Part shown: piece after piece, positions 17,000-24,880 of the stretch
Layout: the number at the start of each line of letters is the position of its first letter
Numbering within the stretch: the first letter of the stretch is position 1
Assembly: GCA_029027265.1 (NCBI GenBank)
Contig: CP093061.1
Location: forward strand, 1,488,001-1,552,000
Source: Sulfurospirillum_A sp029027265
GTDB lineage: Bacteria > Campylobacterota > Campylobacteria > Campylobacterales > Sulfurospirillaceae
Direction of reading: 5' to 3'
Length of the DNA stretch: 64,000 bases
Program-made: the position numbers and the translations under genes
Notes under the pieces: generated by a model
Database searches by the model: none
Told to the model about the DNA's origin: nothing
The model's input: the letters and a program-made list of their open reading frames with translations, nothing else

Positions 17000-18228
17000 A
17001 CGTAGCAACAGCCTTTAGTGGTGGACTTGCCGCTTGTGAATTTGCACTTAAATATGAAAACATTAAGCACGAAATGATTTTCGCTTGCGAATGGGACAAA
17101 TACGCGAGAAAACAATATTTAAAATTTCACGATGCTCCAAATACTTTTTATAAAGATATAAGTGATCTTGATGCAAGAAAATATAAAGGAAAAATTGATT
17201 TATTTGTATGGGGTTCACCTTGTCAAGATGTTTCTTTAGCAGGAAACAGAAAAGGGTTTGACGGGGAGAAATCAAGCTTGTTTAGAGAGGGTGCAAGAGT
17301 TTTAAGCGAGATGAAACCAAATGTATTTATATTTGAAAATGTAAAAGGTTTACTCTCCAGTAATAACGGCAACGACTATAGAGAAGTGTTGCATACTTTT
17401 AGAGAAATGGGCTATTTAATCGCAACAAAAGTTCTAAATGCCAAAGAGCATGGCACTGCACAAAATAGAGAGAGAATATTTATAGTTGGATTTTTAGACG
17501 AAAACGACTATCAAAAATTTTACTTTGAACCAGCTATAAAATTAACTAAAACCTTGAGAAATTATTTAGATAGCGATGTTGATGAGAAGTATTACTTAAG
17601 TGCCAAGCTAATTGTTGGGTTTATGAAAAAAACAGGTAGTTTTAATTCTGATATGTTTAAGCCGCTTGATAAAGACAGTAAAAGTATAGGTTGCATTACT
17701 GCGAGATACCACAAGTGTGCGATAACTGACCCATACATCAAAGAACCACAACTAACTCAAACAGGAAAAATAGGAGAAAGCCAAGGTGATAGAGTCTACG
17801 ACACATCTATGGCTTGTACCCTAAAGGCTAACGGTGGAGGTGGTGGAGCAAAAACAGGATTATATCTCATAAAATCAGCAACCAAAAAAGGGTATGAAGT
17901 CGCAACAAAAAACGACAGCATAAACTTTACATTTCCAAGCAGCAAAACCAGGAGGGGAAGAGTTGGTAAAGGTATAGCTCAAACAATAGATACTACGTGT
18001 AATCAAGCTGTGATAGTCATTAATGGTGAAGCCTTTAGAATTAGAAGACTTACACCAAGAGAATGCTTTAGGCTCCAAGGGGTAAAAGATAAAGATATAA
18101 AATTGGTAAATAGTGACACGCAGAGCTATAAAATTGTAGGCAATGGGATAGAGGTAAATACAATCAGAAGCATACTTAGGAGTCTGTATAAAAGCAAAGT
18201 AATTAACTTATTCTCGGAGATAGCGTGA
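16996..18228 (+). CDS. DNA (cytosine-5-)-methyltransferase
   Basis: 410 residues with the C5-methyltransferase motif series in order: motif I FSGGLAACEFAL, motif IV with catalytic cysteine WGSPCQDVSLAG (near residue 78), motif VI FENVKGLL, motif VIII-like AQNRERIFIVGF, motif IX RRLTPRECFRLQG, motif X IVGNGIEVNTI. Between VIII and IX lies a long variable region, presumably the target-recognition domain. There is no partner endonuclease, so it is probably an orphan anti-restriction enzyme working together with the methyltransferase 0.5 kb upstream. Confidence 0.93.
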   Translation: MNVATAFSGGLAACEFALKYENIKHEMIFACEWDKYARKQYLKFHDAPNTFYKDISDLDARKYKGKIDLFVWGSPCQDVSLAGNRKGFDGEKSSLFREGARVLSEMKPNVFIFENVKGLLSSNNGNDYREVLHTFREMGYLIATKVLNAKEHGTAQNRERIFIVGFLDENDYQKFYFEPAIKLTKTLRNYLDSDVDEKYYLSAKLIVGFMKKTGSFNSDMFKPLDKDSKSIGCITARYHKCAITDPYIKEPQLTQTGKIGESQGDRVYDTSMACTLKANGGGGGAKTGLYLIKSATKKGYEVATKNDSINFTFPSSKTRRGRVGKGIAQTIDTTCNQAVIVINGEAFRIRRLTPRECFRLQGVKDKDIKLVNSDTQSYKIVGNGIEVNTIRSILRSLYKSKVINLFSEIA

Positions 18229-18539
18229 GTGATGGAAGTTGGAGGGGTTTTTGCAATTGTAAAGACATGAGTGATTGGATAAGAAAACAAATTAGGATTA
18301 ATGAAATGAAAGAAATATTAGCACAAATGGTAAAGATCAACAAAATAGAAGGATTAGACGCTTTTTTAAATTATCTCGGTCATGTAAATATGCTCCGGTT
18401 AGACATAAATCAAAACGCAAACTATACAAATGGAGAAAATCAAAATCTTATTTATAATAAAAGAGAACAGCTCCCTCTAACAAGGGAGTCAAGGCAAAAA
18501 ATATTAAAAGAGTTAAAAGCAATTGTTAATAGAAGTTAA
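18225..18539 (+). CDS. Phage protein of unknown function
   Basis: 104 residues, GTG start overlapping the methyltransferase stop (GTGA). The N-terminal 20 residues contain FCNCKDMSDWIRKQIR; the rest is mostly helical and ends in a basic helix. No domain recognised. An ATG at residue about 28 (MKEILAQMVK) is an alternative start. Confidence 0.45.
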   Translation: MSDGSWRGFCNCKDMSDWIRKQIRINEMKEILAQMVKINKIEGLDAFLNYLGHVNMLRLDINQNANYTNGENQNLIYNKREQLPLTRESRQKILKELKAIVNRS

Positions 18540-18601
18540 CATATGTCAAGTAAAAACTGTATCAAACAGAAGTTTGATTTATTCATAAAAAGGAAGATGT
18601 G

Positions 18602-18943
18602 ATGGATGAAGAAGAAATAGTAAATTTAGAACAATGCTTACAAAGTTTAAAAGAATTAATAAAAGTCAAAAAAGAAGTAATTAAAAAAAGCGACAAATAT
18701 AGAGACATGGACATTTGGGAGACATCTAGTGCGCGAAGAGCAGCGGCAAGTGATGCACTAACAAGAGCCTGCGAAAGTAGAGACAAAAAAGAAGATGATT
18801 TACACGCAGACTTGGTAGATGCTGATTTATGTGATCCAAAATCAACAGATAGTTATGAAACAAGAATTATAAACGTGTCTTGTGGATTAGGTCACAGTAT
18901 GGGTCTTAAATATACCCCAAAATTGCCAAAGAAAATGAAATGA
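18602..18943 (+). CDS. Phage protein of unknown function
   Basis: 113 residues. I prefer the ATG at 18602 over the GTG one codon earlier because AGGA is 9-12 bases upstream. The N-terminal half is a charged helix; the C-terminal half contains single cysteines without a metal-binding pattern. Overlaps the following HNH gene by 4 bp. Function not recognised. Confidence 0.45.
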   Translation: MDEEEIVNLEQCLQSLKELIKVKKEVIKKSDKYRDMDIWETSSARRAAASDALTRACESRDKKEDDLHADLVDADLCDPKSTDSYETRIINVSCGLGHSMGLKYTPKLPKKMK

Positions 18944-19242
18944 CTAAACAATCTCAATGTTACAAAACACCCAAAATCAAATCAAATAGATTAAGTAAAA
19001 AAGAATATGCAAAGTACAAAAGGTATTTAACAGATACCTTTTCAATATGTCAAGACGAAGATTGCCACCAACAAGCAGACGACTTGCATCACACAAAGTT
19101 TGGGTGCTTCGGTGCGGTTAAAGACGATAGAACGCTTATTGCTCTGTGCAGAAACCACCACGCAGAAGCTCATAAGAACAAAGGCTTGGGACAAAAGAAG
19201 TACCTACAAATAGCTAATAAAAATTGGAGAGATCATGAATAA
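18940..19242 (+). CDS. HNH-type nuclease-like protein next to RusA
   Basis: 100 residues with a zinc/HNH-like core: CQDEDCHQQADDLHHTKFG, then ALCRNHHAEAHK. The HH plus the CxNHHxxxH helix resembles small phage HNH/NinG- or Ref-like nucleases that act in recombination. The neighbouring RusA gene (8-bp overlap) supports a role in processing recombination or replication intermediates. The basic N-terminus could bind DNA. Confidence 0.7.
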   Translation: MTKQSQCYKTPKIKSNRLSKKEYAKYKRYLTDTFSICQDEDCHQQADDLHHTKFGCFGAVKDDRTLIALCRNHHAEAHKNKGLGQKKYLQIANKNWRDHE

Positions 19243-19681
19243 AAAGATAGAGATAGAACTACCATTGCCAAAGATAGAGAGGAAGATACTATCTCTTAAC
19301 GTGTATCGTAACCTTAATCATTGGGCAAAGAATAAGGCTAAAAGAAACTATGCTCAGATAGTTTGCTTAGAGCTTAGACCGTTTAGAAGCGTTAAGTTTG
19401 ATACTCCTGTGATTACATACACTCTTTTTAGCAAGACGAAAAGAAGAAGAGACTTATCAAACTTTTGTAGCATTATAGACAAATTCTTTTGCGACGCGTT
19501 GGTGGATATGAATATGATAGAAGATGACGACTGCACACACTTGCAAGAGATTAACTACCGCTTTGGTGGGTATGGAGAGGATAAGGTAGTGGTTGTGGTT
19601 GAGGAGTTAAAAGAGGAAATAAAGAAACAAAAGAGTATGTGGTGCAACAAAAAAACAAGGAAAAACAATGATAATAAGTAA
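19235..19681 (+). CDS. rusA: RusA-like Holliday-junction resolvase
   Basis: 148 residues. The family's acidic catalytic pattern is present: RRDLSNFCSIIDKFFCDAL followed by MIEDDDCTHL, matching the D-x-[DN]-N and DD positions of RusA. RusA resolves four-way junctions so that replicated phage DNA can be packaged. The C-terminal tail is Lys/Asn-rich and low complexity. Confidence 0.85.
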   Translation: MNKKIEIELPLPKIERKILSLNVYRNLNHWAKNKAKRNYAQIVCLELRPFRSVKFDTPVITYTLFSKTKRRRDLSNFCSIIDKFFCDALVDMNMIEDDDCTHLQEINYRFGGYGEDKVVVVVEELKEEIKKQKSMWCNKKTRKNNDNK

Positions 19682-20042
19682 AGAATTATTGAGTGAAGTG
19701 TTAGGACTTCAAAAAGCAAGAAATATAAAAATACATAGTTTAAAAGGAAGCACATTAAGTTTTTCTTTTTTACTTCTTATTTGTGGAGAACTTACAAAAA
19801 ATACACATAGCTACAACATCTATGAGCTAGCACATGAGTGCAAAGAGTGGGTTCATAAGAAAGGAATCTCTATTTATTGCATTCAGTACAAAGTAGGAAA
19901 AGGAGAGTATTATCTAAGTCTTTATGATATCGCCAATGGCGATCATGTTCGAGGGATAGAAATAGACTCAATAACTTATGACACGGAATTTGAAGCCGTC
20001 ATAAAAGCTTGTGAATGGGTAAGGGTGCAAAATGATAAATAA
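19668..20042 (+). CDS. Phage protein of unknown function
   Basis: 124 residues, starting 14 bp inside rusA. Mixed alpha/beta, no recognised motif; the middle contains a predicted helix YELAHECKEWVHKKG followed by strands. No function assigned. Confidence 0.5.
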   Translation: MIISKELLSEVLGLQKARNIKIHSLKGSTLSFSFLLLICGELTKNTHSYNIYELAHECKEWVHKKGISIYCIQYKVGKGEYYLSLYDIANGDHVRGIEIDSITYDTEFEAVIKACEWVRVQNDK

Positions 20043-20439
20043 CATACCAATTTATAGGGCTAAGAAAATTGATAATGATGAATATGTAAAGGGGTTTTAT
20101 TGGAGTGAAAGGGAAATACATTATATCGCATTTGAAGATGAATTCGGGTGGATGATAAAATTTGAAATAGATTCTACAACACTGAGCATACATTTTTCTT
20201 TAACGAAAGATAGCGATGACACACCTATCTTTGCAAGTTTGCAGGAAGATGGTAAGGGCGGAGACGTGCTAGAGGACTTAAAAAAAGACAGAGGTGTTTG
20301 TACTTTTGAAAGAACTGGAAATAGGTTTTTCTTAGGACTTAAAGAATACAACTTCTCTGGAGGCTTAGGGAATCACACAGGTAGTTGGACTTTAGACTAT
20401 ATTACAAAAAATGGAAAAGTAATAGGAATACAAGAATAA
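20032..20439 (+). CDS. Phage protein, YopX-like N-terminus
   Basis: 135 residues. The opening IPIYRAKKIDNDEYVKGFYW resembles the start of the YopX family of small phage proteins (xxRAxxxDNxEWVxGxx), but the C-terminal part is not clearly YopX. Function of that family is unknown. Last gene before a 77-bp promoter-like gap. Confidence 0.45.
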   Translation: MINNIPIYRAKKIDNDEYVKGFYWSEREIHYIAFEDEFGWMIKFEIDSTTLSIHFSLTKDSDDTPIFASLQEDGKGGDVLEDLKKDRGVCTFERTGNRFFLGLKEYNFSGGLGNHTGSWTLDYITKNGKVIGIQE

Positions 20440-20498
20440 AACCAACCCGCTAAATCAATTCTTTATACATATTATGGTATAGTTTATACATTAAAACG

Positions 20499-20504
20499 TA
20501 TAAT
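20499..20504 (+). promoter_or_regulatory. Possible promoter (-10 box) of the late operon
   Basis: TATAAT at 20499, 13 bp before the HNH start, in an AT-rich gap with only a poor -35. It lies at the junction of early and packaging genes, where a late promoter is expected. Confidence 0.3.
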
Positions 20505-20516
20505 ATTAGGAAAGCA

Positions 20517-20879
20517 ATGCCAAGTATAAGTAGAAGAATATGTAACAAGCATGGTATTTATGAGAGTAATCGTTGCCCCAAATGTAAACAAACCAGCAAT
20601 AAAACTTATGATACCACCGCTAGAGATCAATCACAAAAGAAAGTCTACAATAGTAAGAGATGGAATACAGCTAGAAAAAATGTAATCATTAATGCTCTGT
20701 TTAAGTGTGCATTGTGCGGTGACACTGTGGGAGTGAAACCAAAAGACCACGCAGTAGACCATATCAAGGAGATACGAGATGGTGGGAGCAAGTATGAATA
20801 TAATAACTTGCAACTACTGTGTACCTATTGCCATGGTAGAAAAACGGCAAAAGAAGTAAGGGCAAGAGAGGGTAGATAG
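20517..20879 (+). CDS. HNH endonuclease of the terminase cassette
   Basis: 120 residues. An N-terminal zinc-ribbon pair (CNKH, CPKC) precedes the HNH core: CALCGD, then DHAVDHIKEIRDGGS, then LQLLCTYCHGRKT. HNH proteins directly upstream of small terminase, as here, are needed for cos cleavage and DNA packaging in HK97-like phages. This gene lies immediately before the candidate cos site and terS. Confidence 0.9.
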   Translation: MPSISRRICNKHGIYESNRCPKCKQTSNKTYDTTARDQSQKKVYNSKRWNTARKNVIINALFKCALCGDTVGVKPKDHAVDHIKEIRDGGSKYEYNNLQLLCTYCHGRKTAKEVRAREGR

Positions 20880-20890
20880 AGTAGATAGAG

Positions 20891-20960
20891 AGGGAGGGGT
20901 GGGTCGAAAAACTGATGTACGAGGGGATTCTAAGACCGACCCCTTGGCCACGATTTCCTC
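20891..20960. other. Candidate cos (packaging cleavage) site
   Basis: Between the HNH gene and terS is a 130-bp stretch far more G+C-rich than its surroundings. GGGTCG (20901-20906) and CGACCC (20937-20942) form an inverted repeat around a 30-bp centre, next to G-runs and C-runs. A GC-rich inverted repeat at this exact place is what cos sites of HNH-P27-type phages look like. Function is inferred from position and symmetry only. Confidence 0.5.
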
Positions 20961-21010
20961 GCTTTCAATTTTCAAAAGTTTTAATAGGTAACAGTAAAGG
21001 TAACAGCAAA

Positions 21011-21652
21011 ATGCACACACACGAAAATGCATTAAAAATATTAAATTGTTCAAAGATGACTTTGTCGAGATATGTAAAAGATGGAAAATTAGAAAGACAA
21101 AAAAAAGGGCGTAAAACATTTTATGATGAACACCAGGTAGCTGCACTTGTTTTAGAAATAGAAAACAATAAAAAGAAAGTTGGTATAGAAATAAAGCCAA
21201 AAGAAAAAATAGAACTTCCTGTAGAAGTAGAAAGAGAGCTAAAAAATTTGTCAGCAGACTCTCTCCTGACCGCAGTCGGTATGGAAAAACTATCAACCGC
21301 TACAAAAAGCTTAATCGACTTAGGCTTATATAAAAAATGCGATAAAGAGACTTTACTCTGTTATGCTTTGTCTGCACAATCATACAACTATTTTTATGTT
21401 AAAAGCATGAAAATAGATAGTGTAAATGTCGATGGACAGATAGCTGAACTAGAAGACGGAACAAAAGTAATGTTCATAGGAAAAGTGAGCGTTCACTCTT
21501 TTCATAAAATCATGATAGACCACCAAAAAATGATGCTTAACTACATGGACAGATTGGGTTTAAATCCATTAAGTAGAACAAAATTTGACATTAAAGAAAA
21601 AGAAACACCTATTTCTATAATGGATGAACTTCATAAAAAAGAAACGTGGTAA
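21011..21652 (+). CDS. Terminase small subunit (P27-like)
   Basis: 213 residues from the ATG at 21011, which has AAAGG about 10 bases upstream; an upstream in-frame start at 20915 would translate through the cos-like DNA and is disfavoured. The N-terminal 50 residues form a MerR/excisionase-like helix-turn-helix (ALKILNCSKMTLSRYVKDGK). The C-terminal half (LIDLGLYKKCDKETL, then NYMDRLGLNPLSRTKFD) matches the P27 small-terminase pattern. It should recognise cos and hand DNA to TerL. Confidence 0.8.
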   Translation: MHTHENALKILNCSKMTLSRYVKDGKLERQKKGRKTFYDEHQVAALVLEIENNKKKVGIEIKPKEKIELPVEVERELKNLSADSLLTAVGMEKLSTATKSLIDLGLYKKCDKETLLCYALSAQSYNYFYVKSMKIDSVNVDGQIAELEDGTKVMFIGKVSVHSFHKIMIDHQKMMLNYMDRLGLNPLSRTKFDIKEKETPISIMDELHKKETW

Positions 21653-21653
21653 A

Positions 21654-23378
21654 ATGAACATAGCTAAAACTTTACACAAATTTAATCCTCCTCAATATTA
21701 TTGGAATCTTGCAAAAAAATATATAATTAAAAAAGATACCGAATTAAGAAAAGAGGGTAAATATTTTATTGATAAAGATTTGGCACTTAGTTGCATTAAG
21801 TTTACAAGTTTATTAAGACATACAGATGGCATTTTATTAAATGTCAATTTCCAATTAGTAACATGGCAAATAGAAGCCATTGTAGACATATTCGGAACTA
21901 AGTATATAAGTGGAGAGTATAAAGGTTTTAGGAGGTATCAGAGAGCCTTATTTTTTATGCCTAAGAAAAATGGAAAAACAGAACTTGGTGCAGTCTTTCA
22001 TCTAATAATGTTTTTTATAATTGATTCAACGAGAGTAAAAAATCAGTTTAGTGTTGCTGAGGATAGTAAACAAGCATTAATATTACATTGTGCAATAGAA
22101 ACCATGCTTAAATCTAGTTTTGAAGATTTAAAACTTATGGACGAGATTGAAAAAATAAAAGTACAACCTCCTACAATTAAAAAACGAAACAATATCTACT
22201 CACAAACGATTATGGCATTGTCTAAGCCCATTGGTAATTCAGACTCTCAAGATGGTAAAAAAGTAACATTCTTTACTTCGGACGAGGGACATGCTCATAC
22301 AAGTAAAAAACTATACCAACTTATTAGAAATGGTATGGCTTCGCAAGAAGAGCCATTAGAAATAAATATTTCAACTGCTGGAGAAAGCAAAACTACATAT
22401 TTTTATACAGACATTTATTTATACGCTAAAAAAGTAAAGCAAGGAATTATTAAAGATGAAAGATTTTATGCAGTAATTTTCGAAATAGACAAAGTAGAAG
22501 TGATTGAAGAAAAAAACCCAGATTTTTGGCAAGAAGAGAAGTACTGGAAAGAAGCAAATCCAGCGTATCCAATAAGCCCTACTAAATCTTTCATGGAAGG
22601 GCTAATTTTAGAAGCTGAATACAGCGAATTATCTTTAGTAATTTTCAAAATTAAGCACTTAAATATTTGGCAAGACAAAGCTAAAACCTGGATTAGTTCA
22701 GAGAAATGGAAGAAGTCTTTTAAATATGAAATTGATGAAGAGAAATTAAAAGGTAAGACTTGTTTCGGTGGGCTTGACCTCGCATCAAATATTGATATTG
22801 CTGCATTCGTAATGGTGTTCCCAAAAGACAATGATGAATATGATGTAATTTGTAGATTTTGGATTCCCCACGAAAATATGATAGAGAGGACAAGAAAAGA
22901 TAAAGTACCATATTTGCAATGGGTAAAAGATAAATTAATTACGACAACAAAAGGCAATGCAATAGATTTTAATTTTATTGAAAAACAAATTAAAGAAGAT
23001 TGTGAAAAATTTAATGTAAAAGAAATAGCCTATGACAGATGGAGTGCTTTTCAGCTTGTCACAAATCTTAAAGACTGTGGAATATCGCAAATGGTACCAA
23101 TACCACAAGGCTTTGGACTTAACTCTGGGCTCAAAGAGATAGAAACAGCAACAATAGCCAAAAGATTAAATCATGGTAACAATAAGGTTCTTACCTGGAT
23201 GCTAAATAATGTTGTTATTCGCACAAATGCAGATGACAAAATAAAAATTGATAAGCAACGAGTAGCTGAAAAGATAGACGGAGTAGCCTCTTTGGCAATG
23301 GCACTTGCCATTAAGATGCAATCTAAAAAATCAGAGTCGGTAAACGTTTATGAAAAAAGGGGAATGAGAATACTATGA
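21654..23378 (+). CDS. Terminase large subunit
   Basis: 574 residues from the ATG 1 bp after the terS stop. N-terminal ATPase: Walker A-like FMPKKNGKTELG (about residue 102), Walker B with catalytic acid FFTSDEGHAH. C-terminal RNase H-fold nuclease: GGLDLASNIDIAAF and a later acidic YDRW region. This is the HK97/P27-type (Terminase_1) motor that cuts and pumps phage DNA into the prohead. Length is normal for the family. Confidence 0.93.
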   Translation: MNIAKTLHKFNPPQYYWNLAKKYIIKKDTELRKEGKYFIDKDLALSCIKFTSLLRHTDGILLNVNFQLVTWQIEAIVDIFGTKYISGEYKGFRRYQRALFFMPKKNGKTELGAVFHLIMFFIIDSTRVKNQFSVAEDSKQALILHCAIETMLKSSFEDLKLMDEIEKIKVQPPTIKKRNNIYSQTIMALSKPIGNSDSQDGKKVTFFTSDEGHAHTSKKLYQLIRNGMASQEEPLEINISTAGESKTTYFYTDIYLYAKKVKQGIIKDERFYAVIFEIDKVEVIEEKNPDFWQEEKYWKEANPAYPISPTKSFMEGLILEAEYSELSLVIFKIKHLNIWQDKAKTWISSEKWKKSFKYEIDEEKLKGKTCFGGLDLASNIDIAAFVMVFPKDNDEYDVICRFWIPHENMIERTRKDKVPYLQWVKDKLITTTKGNAIDFNFIEKQIKEDCEKFNVKEIAYDRWSAFQLVTNLKDCGISQMVPIPQGFGLNSGLKEIETATIAKRLNHGNNKVLTWMLNNVVIRTNADDKIKIDKQRVAEKIDGVASLAMALAIKMQSKKSESVNVYEKRGMRIL

Positions 23379-23560
23379 TTCAAAAAAAATCAACCGTTCA
23401 AATTAGACCAAGTATAAAAATAGAGACAGAATTGCTCTTGCGACTTTTCAGCGAAAAAGAGAATAAACCTCTCGGTATAATTATAGAGAATTTACTAGAA
23501 GAGTCAGAAACTTTTAAAGAAGCTCAAAAGAAACTAGAAAATTTTAGTGAAGATTTTTAA
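23375..23560 (+). CDS. Ribbon-helix-helix (Arc/MetJ-like) protein
   Basis: 61 residues. The opening STVQIRPSIKIETELLLRLF has a beta strand followed by an amphipathic helix and then IIIENLLEESETF, the order expected for ribbon-helix-helix DNA-binding dimers. It overlaps terL by 4 bp and its 3' end overlaps the convergent HTH gene by 4 bp. It may regulate the islet genes or be an antitoxin-like protein, though no toxin is adjacent. Confidence 0.55.
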   Translation: MIQKKSTVQIRPSIKIETELLLRLFSEKENKPLGIIIENLLEESETFKEAQKKLENFSEDF

Positions 23561-23727
23561 CTAATTCCTTTTAATAGCTTAATAGCTTCTACTCGTTTTT
23601 GTAGCTCTTCTTTACTCATAGTTGATAACAGCTCATAAAGAAGTTTACGAAAACTCTCTGATTTTTTCCATTCTTGGATAGTTCCAATAGGTATACCTAT
23701 AATTTGATTTAATTCTGTATCTTTCAT
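23557..23727 (-). CDS. Small HTH DNA-binding protein on the opposite strand
   Basis: 56 residues from the ATG at 23727 (a longer frame to 23769 lacks support). The N-terminal LNQIIGIPIGTIQEWKKSES looks like a helix-turn-helix, followed by LLSTMSKEELQKRV. Similar short HTH proteins are common in Campylobacterota genomes. It is transcribed against all surrounding late genes and divergently from the AlpA-like gene, so it is a likely repressor of that promoter. Confidence 0.6.
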   Translation of the reverse strand: MKDTELNQIIGIPIGTIQEWKKSESFRKLLYELLSTMSKEELQKRVEAIKLLKGIS

Positions 23728-23769
23728 AATGGAAGTATACCATAAAATAACGAATACCGTAACAAACAC

Positions 23770-23799
23770 TTGACAAATAACATAAAATTATAATATAAT
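23770..23799 (+). promoter_or_regulatory. Sigma-70-type promoter inside the late gene cluster
   Basis: TTGACA (23770-23775), an 18-bp spacer and TATAAT (23794-23799), 39 bp before the AlpA-like gene. It lies in the 111-bp divergent gap between that gene and the opposite-strand HTH gene, so the islet between terL and portal can be transcribed in a lysogen independently of the late operon. Confidence 0.65.
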
Positions 23800-23838
23800 G
23801 ATGAATATCACAATTAAATACTTATAAAAGGAAGTAAA

Positions 23839-24048
23839 ATGAATGTTTTAAGTAGATGGTTAACACCAGATGACGTAGCAAAACCAACAAATGAGGGCGG
23901 CTTTGCAATAGCTAAACAAACACAAGCAGCAATGAGAATGACAGGAAGAATACCATACTCAAAATTGAGTAGTAGAATGGTAAGATATGACCGCATAATG
24001 CTTGATAAATGGCTTGAAGACCACGCTATGCCAATGAAAACAAACTAG
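23839..24048 (+). CDS. AlpA/excisionase-like helix-turn-helix protein
   Basis: 69 residues with WLTPDDVAKPTNEGGFAIAK and a second helix with RMTGRIPYSKLSSRMVRYDR, resembling MerR-type winged helices of AlpA/Xis proteins (the RIPYSKL and VRYDRIMLDKWLE elements match their wing and C-terminal helix). AAAGGAAG precedes the ATG. It may activate late genes or control excision. A second Xis-like protein lies beside the integrase. Confidence 0.55.
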   Translation: MNVLSRWLTPDDVAKPTNEGGFAIAKQTQAAMRMTGRIPYSKLSSRMVRYDRIMLDKWLEDHAMPMKTN

Positions 24049-24057
24049 GAGCTTAAA

Positions 24058-24579
24058 ATGAAAGACAAATTAAAAGAAAAACAAAAAAAGCAGGAAGAGT
24101 TTAACAAGTCAAAAATTGAACTTGATGAAATTATTAAAAATGCAAAGGCTAAACATAAAATAGTAGCCGAAGAATTAAGGGAAATAAAAAATATTATAAC
24201 AGCTGATATAAAAAAAGAAAAAGAAAAGCAAGTAGAAATAAAAAAAACGCAACAAGCAGAACTTTTTAATATTGCTCTTATGAGCTTTAAAGTAGAAAGA
24301 TGTTTTAACAATTTTATAGAGGGAAAAGAAAATAGAACAAATTTAACAAAGGAGCAATTTCTTAAATGTATACAATTAGGATTAAACACTAGAGAAGCCC
24401 TTGTATTTATGCTTAAAAATGGCAAAGAAGATTATACTTATTCAGACATTGGACGAATGATGAACGTTACTAGAGAAAGAGTACGCCAAGTCCTTAGTAG
24501 TACAGAAAACGAGTTGCAAATGTATCTAACTTATCAAAAAAGATTAGATGACCTTTTAGAAAATTCCCCTCTTAAATAA
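24058..24579 (+). CDS. Coiled-coil protein with C-terminal sigma-70 region-4-like HTH
   Basis: 173 residues. Residues 1-65 are a Lys/Glu-rich coiled coil. Residues about 128-160 (YSDIGRMMNVTRERVRQVLS) match the region 4.2 helix-turn-helix signature of sigma-70 factors, in which the RERVRQ helix contacts the -35 element. Region 2, which binds the -10 element and melts DNA, is absent, so it is not a full sigma factor. It could be a late-gene activator that offers an alternative -35 contact or another HTH regulator. Confidence 0.6.
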   Translation: MKDKLKEKQKKQEEFNKSKIELDEIIKNAKAKHKIVAEELREIKNIITADIKKEKEKQVEIKKTQQAELFNIALMSFKVERCFNNFIEGKENRTNLTKEQFLKCIQLGLNTREALVFMLKNGKEDYTYSDIGRMMNVTRERVRQVLSSTENELQMYLTYQKRLDDLLENSPLK

Positions 24580-24641
24580 AAGGATAGATTGATTCTATTC
24601 TCGTTACATCTCACTGTTAACACCCCTCATTAAATCAAAAA

Positions 24642-24660
24642 GGGAGTGAAAACCACTCCC
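24642..24660 (+). terminator. Hairpin after the regulatory islet
   Basis: GGGAGTG (24642-24648), 5-nt loop, CACTCCC (24654-24660), then TTACTTATTTT. A strong 7-bp GC-rich stem with a partial T tract, 62 bp after the sigma-like gene. It would separate the islet transcript from the head genes. Confidence 0.6.
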
Positions 24661-24694
24661 TTACTTATTTTCCGATTTCAGCAATAATAACACT

Positions 24695-24880
24695 ATGAAT
24701 AAAAACATTAAAGCAATTTTAGCACTTTACTCTATTATTTTAATTTGCCTTATATTGTCGTCATTTGGAGTGATGCTACATAGTCAGCATTTAGGAAATA
24801 CATATATGGCATTATCTATATTTTTACTTCCAATCATTGCCATAATTTCAATGGTTTATCACTTAAGAAAGACTCAGTAA
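24695..24880 (+). CDS. Small two-helix membrane protein upstream of portal
   Basis: 61 residues with two hydrophobic segments (about 7-29 and 37-56). Not a recognised head protein. Its stop overlaps the portal ATG (TAATG), so it is translated with the head genes. A holin-like or superinfection-exclusion role is possible from topology but unproven. Confidence 0.5.
   Translation: MNKNIKAILALYSIILICLILSSFGVMLHSQHLGNTYMALSIFLLPIIAIISMVYHLRKTQ

Noticed and set aside
18543..18602. 19-codon frame before the 113-residue gene
   Set aside because: No ribosome site and no recognisable features; probably leader sequence.
20915..21010. N-terminal extension of the small terminase
   Set aside because: Would translate the GC-rich cos-like DNA; the ATG at 21011 has a ribosome site and begins the HTH domain.
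23814..23996. 60-codon minus-strand frame opposite the AlpA-like gene
   Set aside because: Fully antisense to a better supported gene with a promoter and ribosome site.
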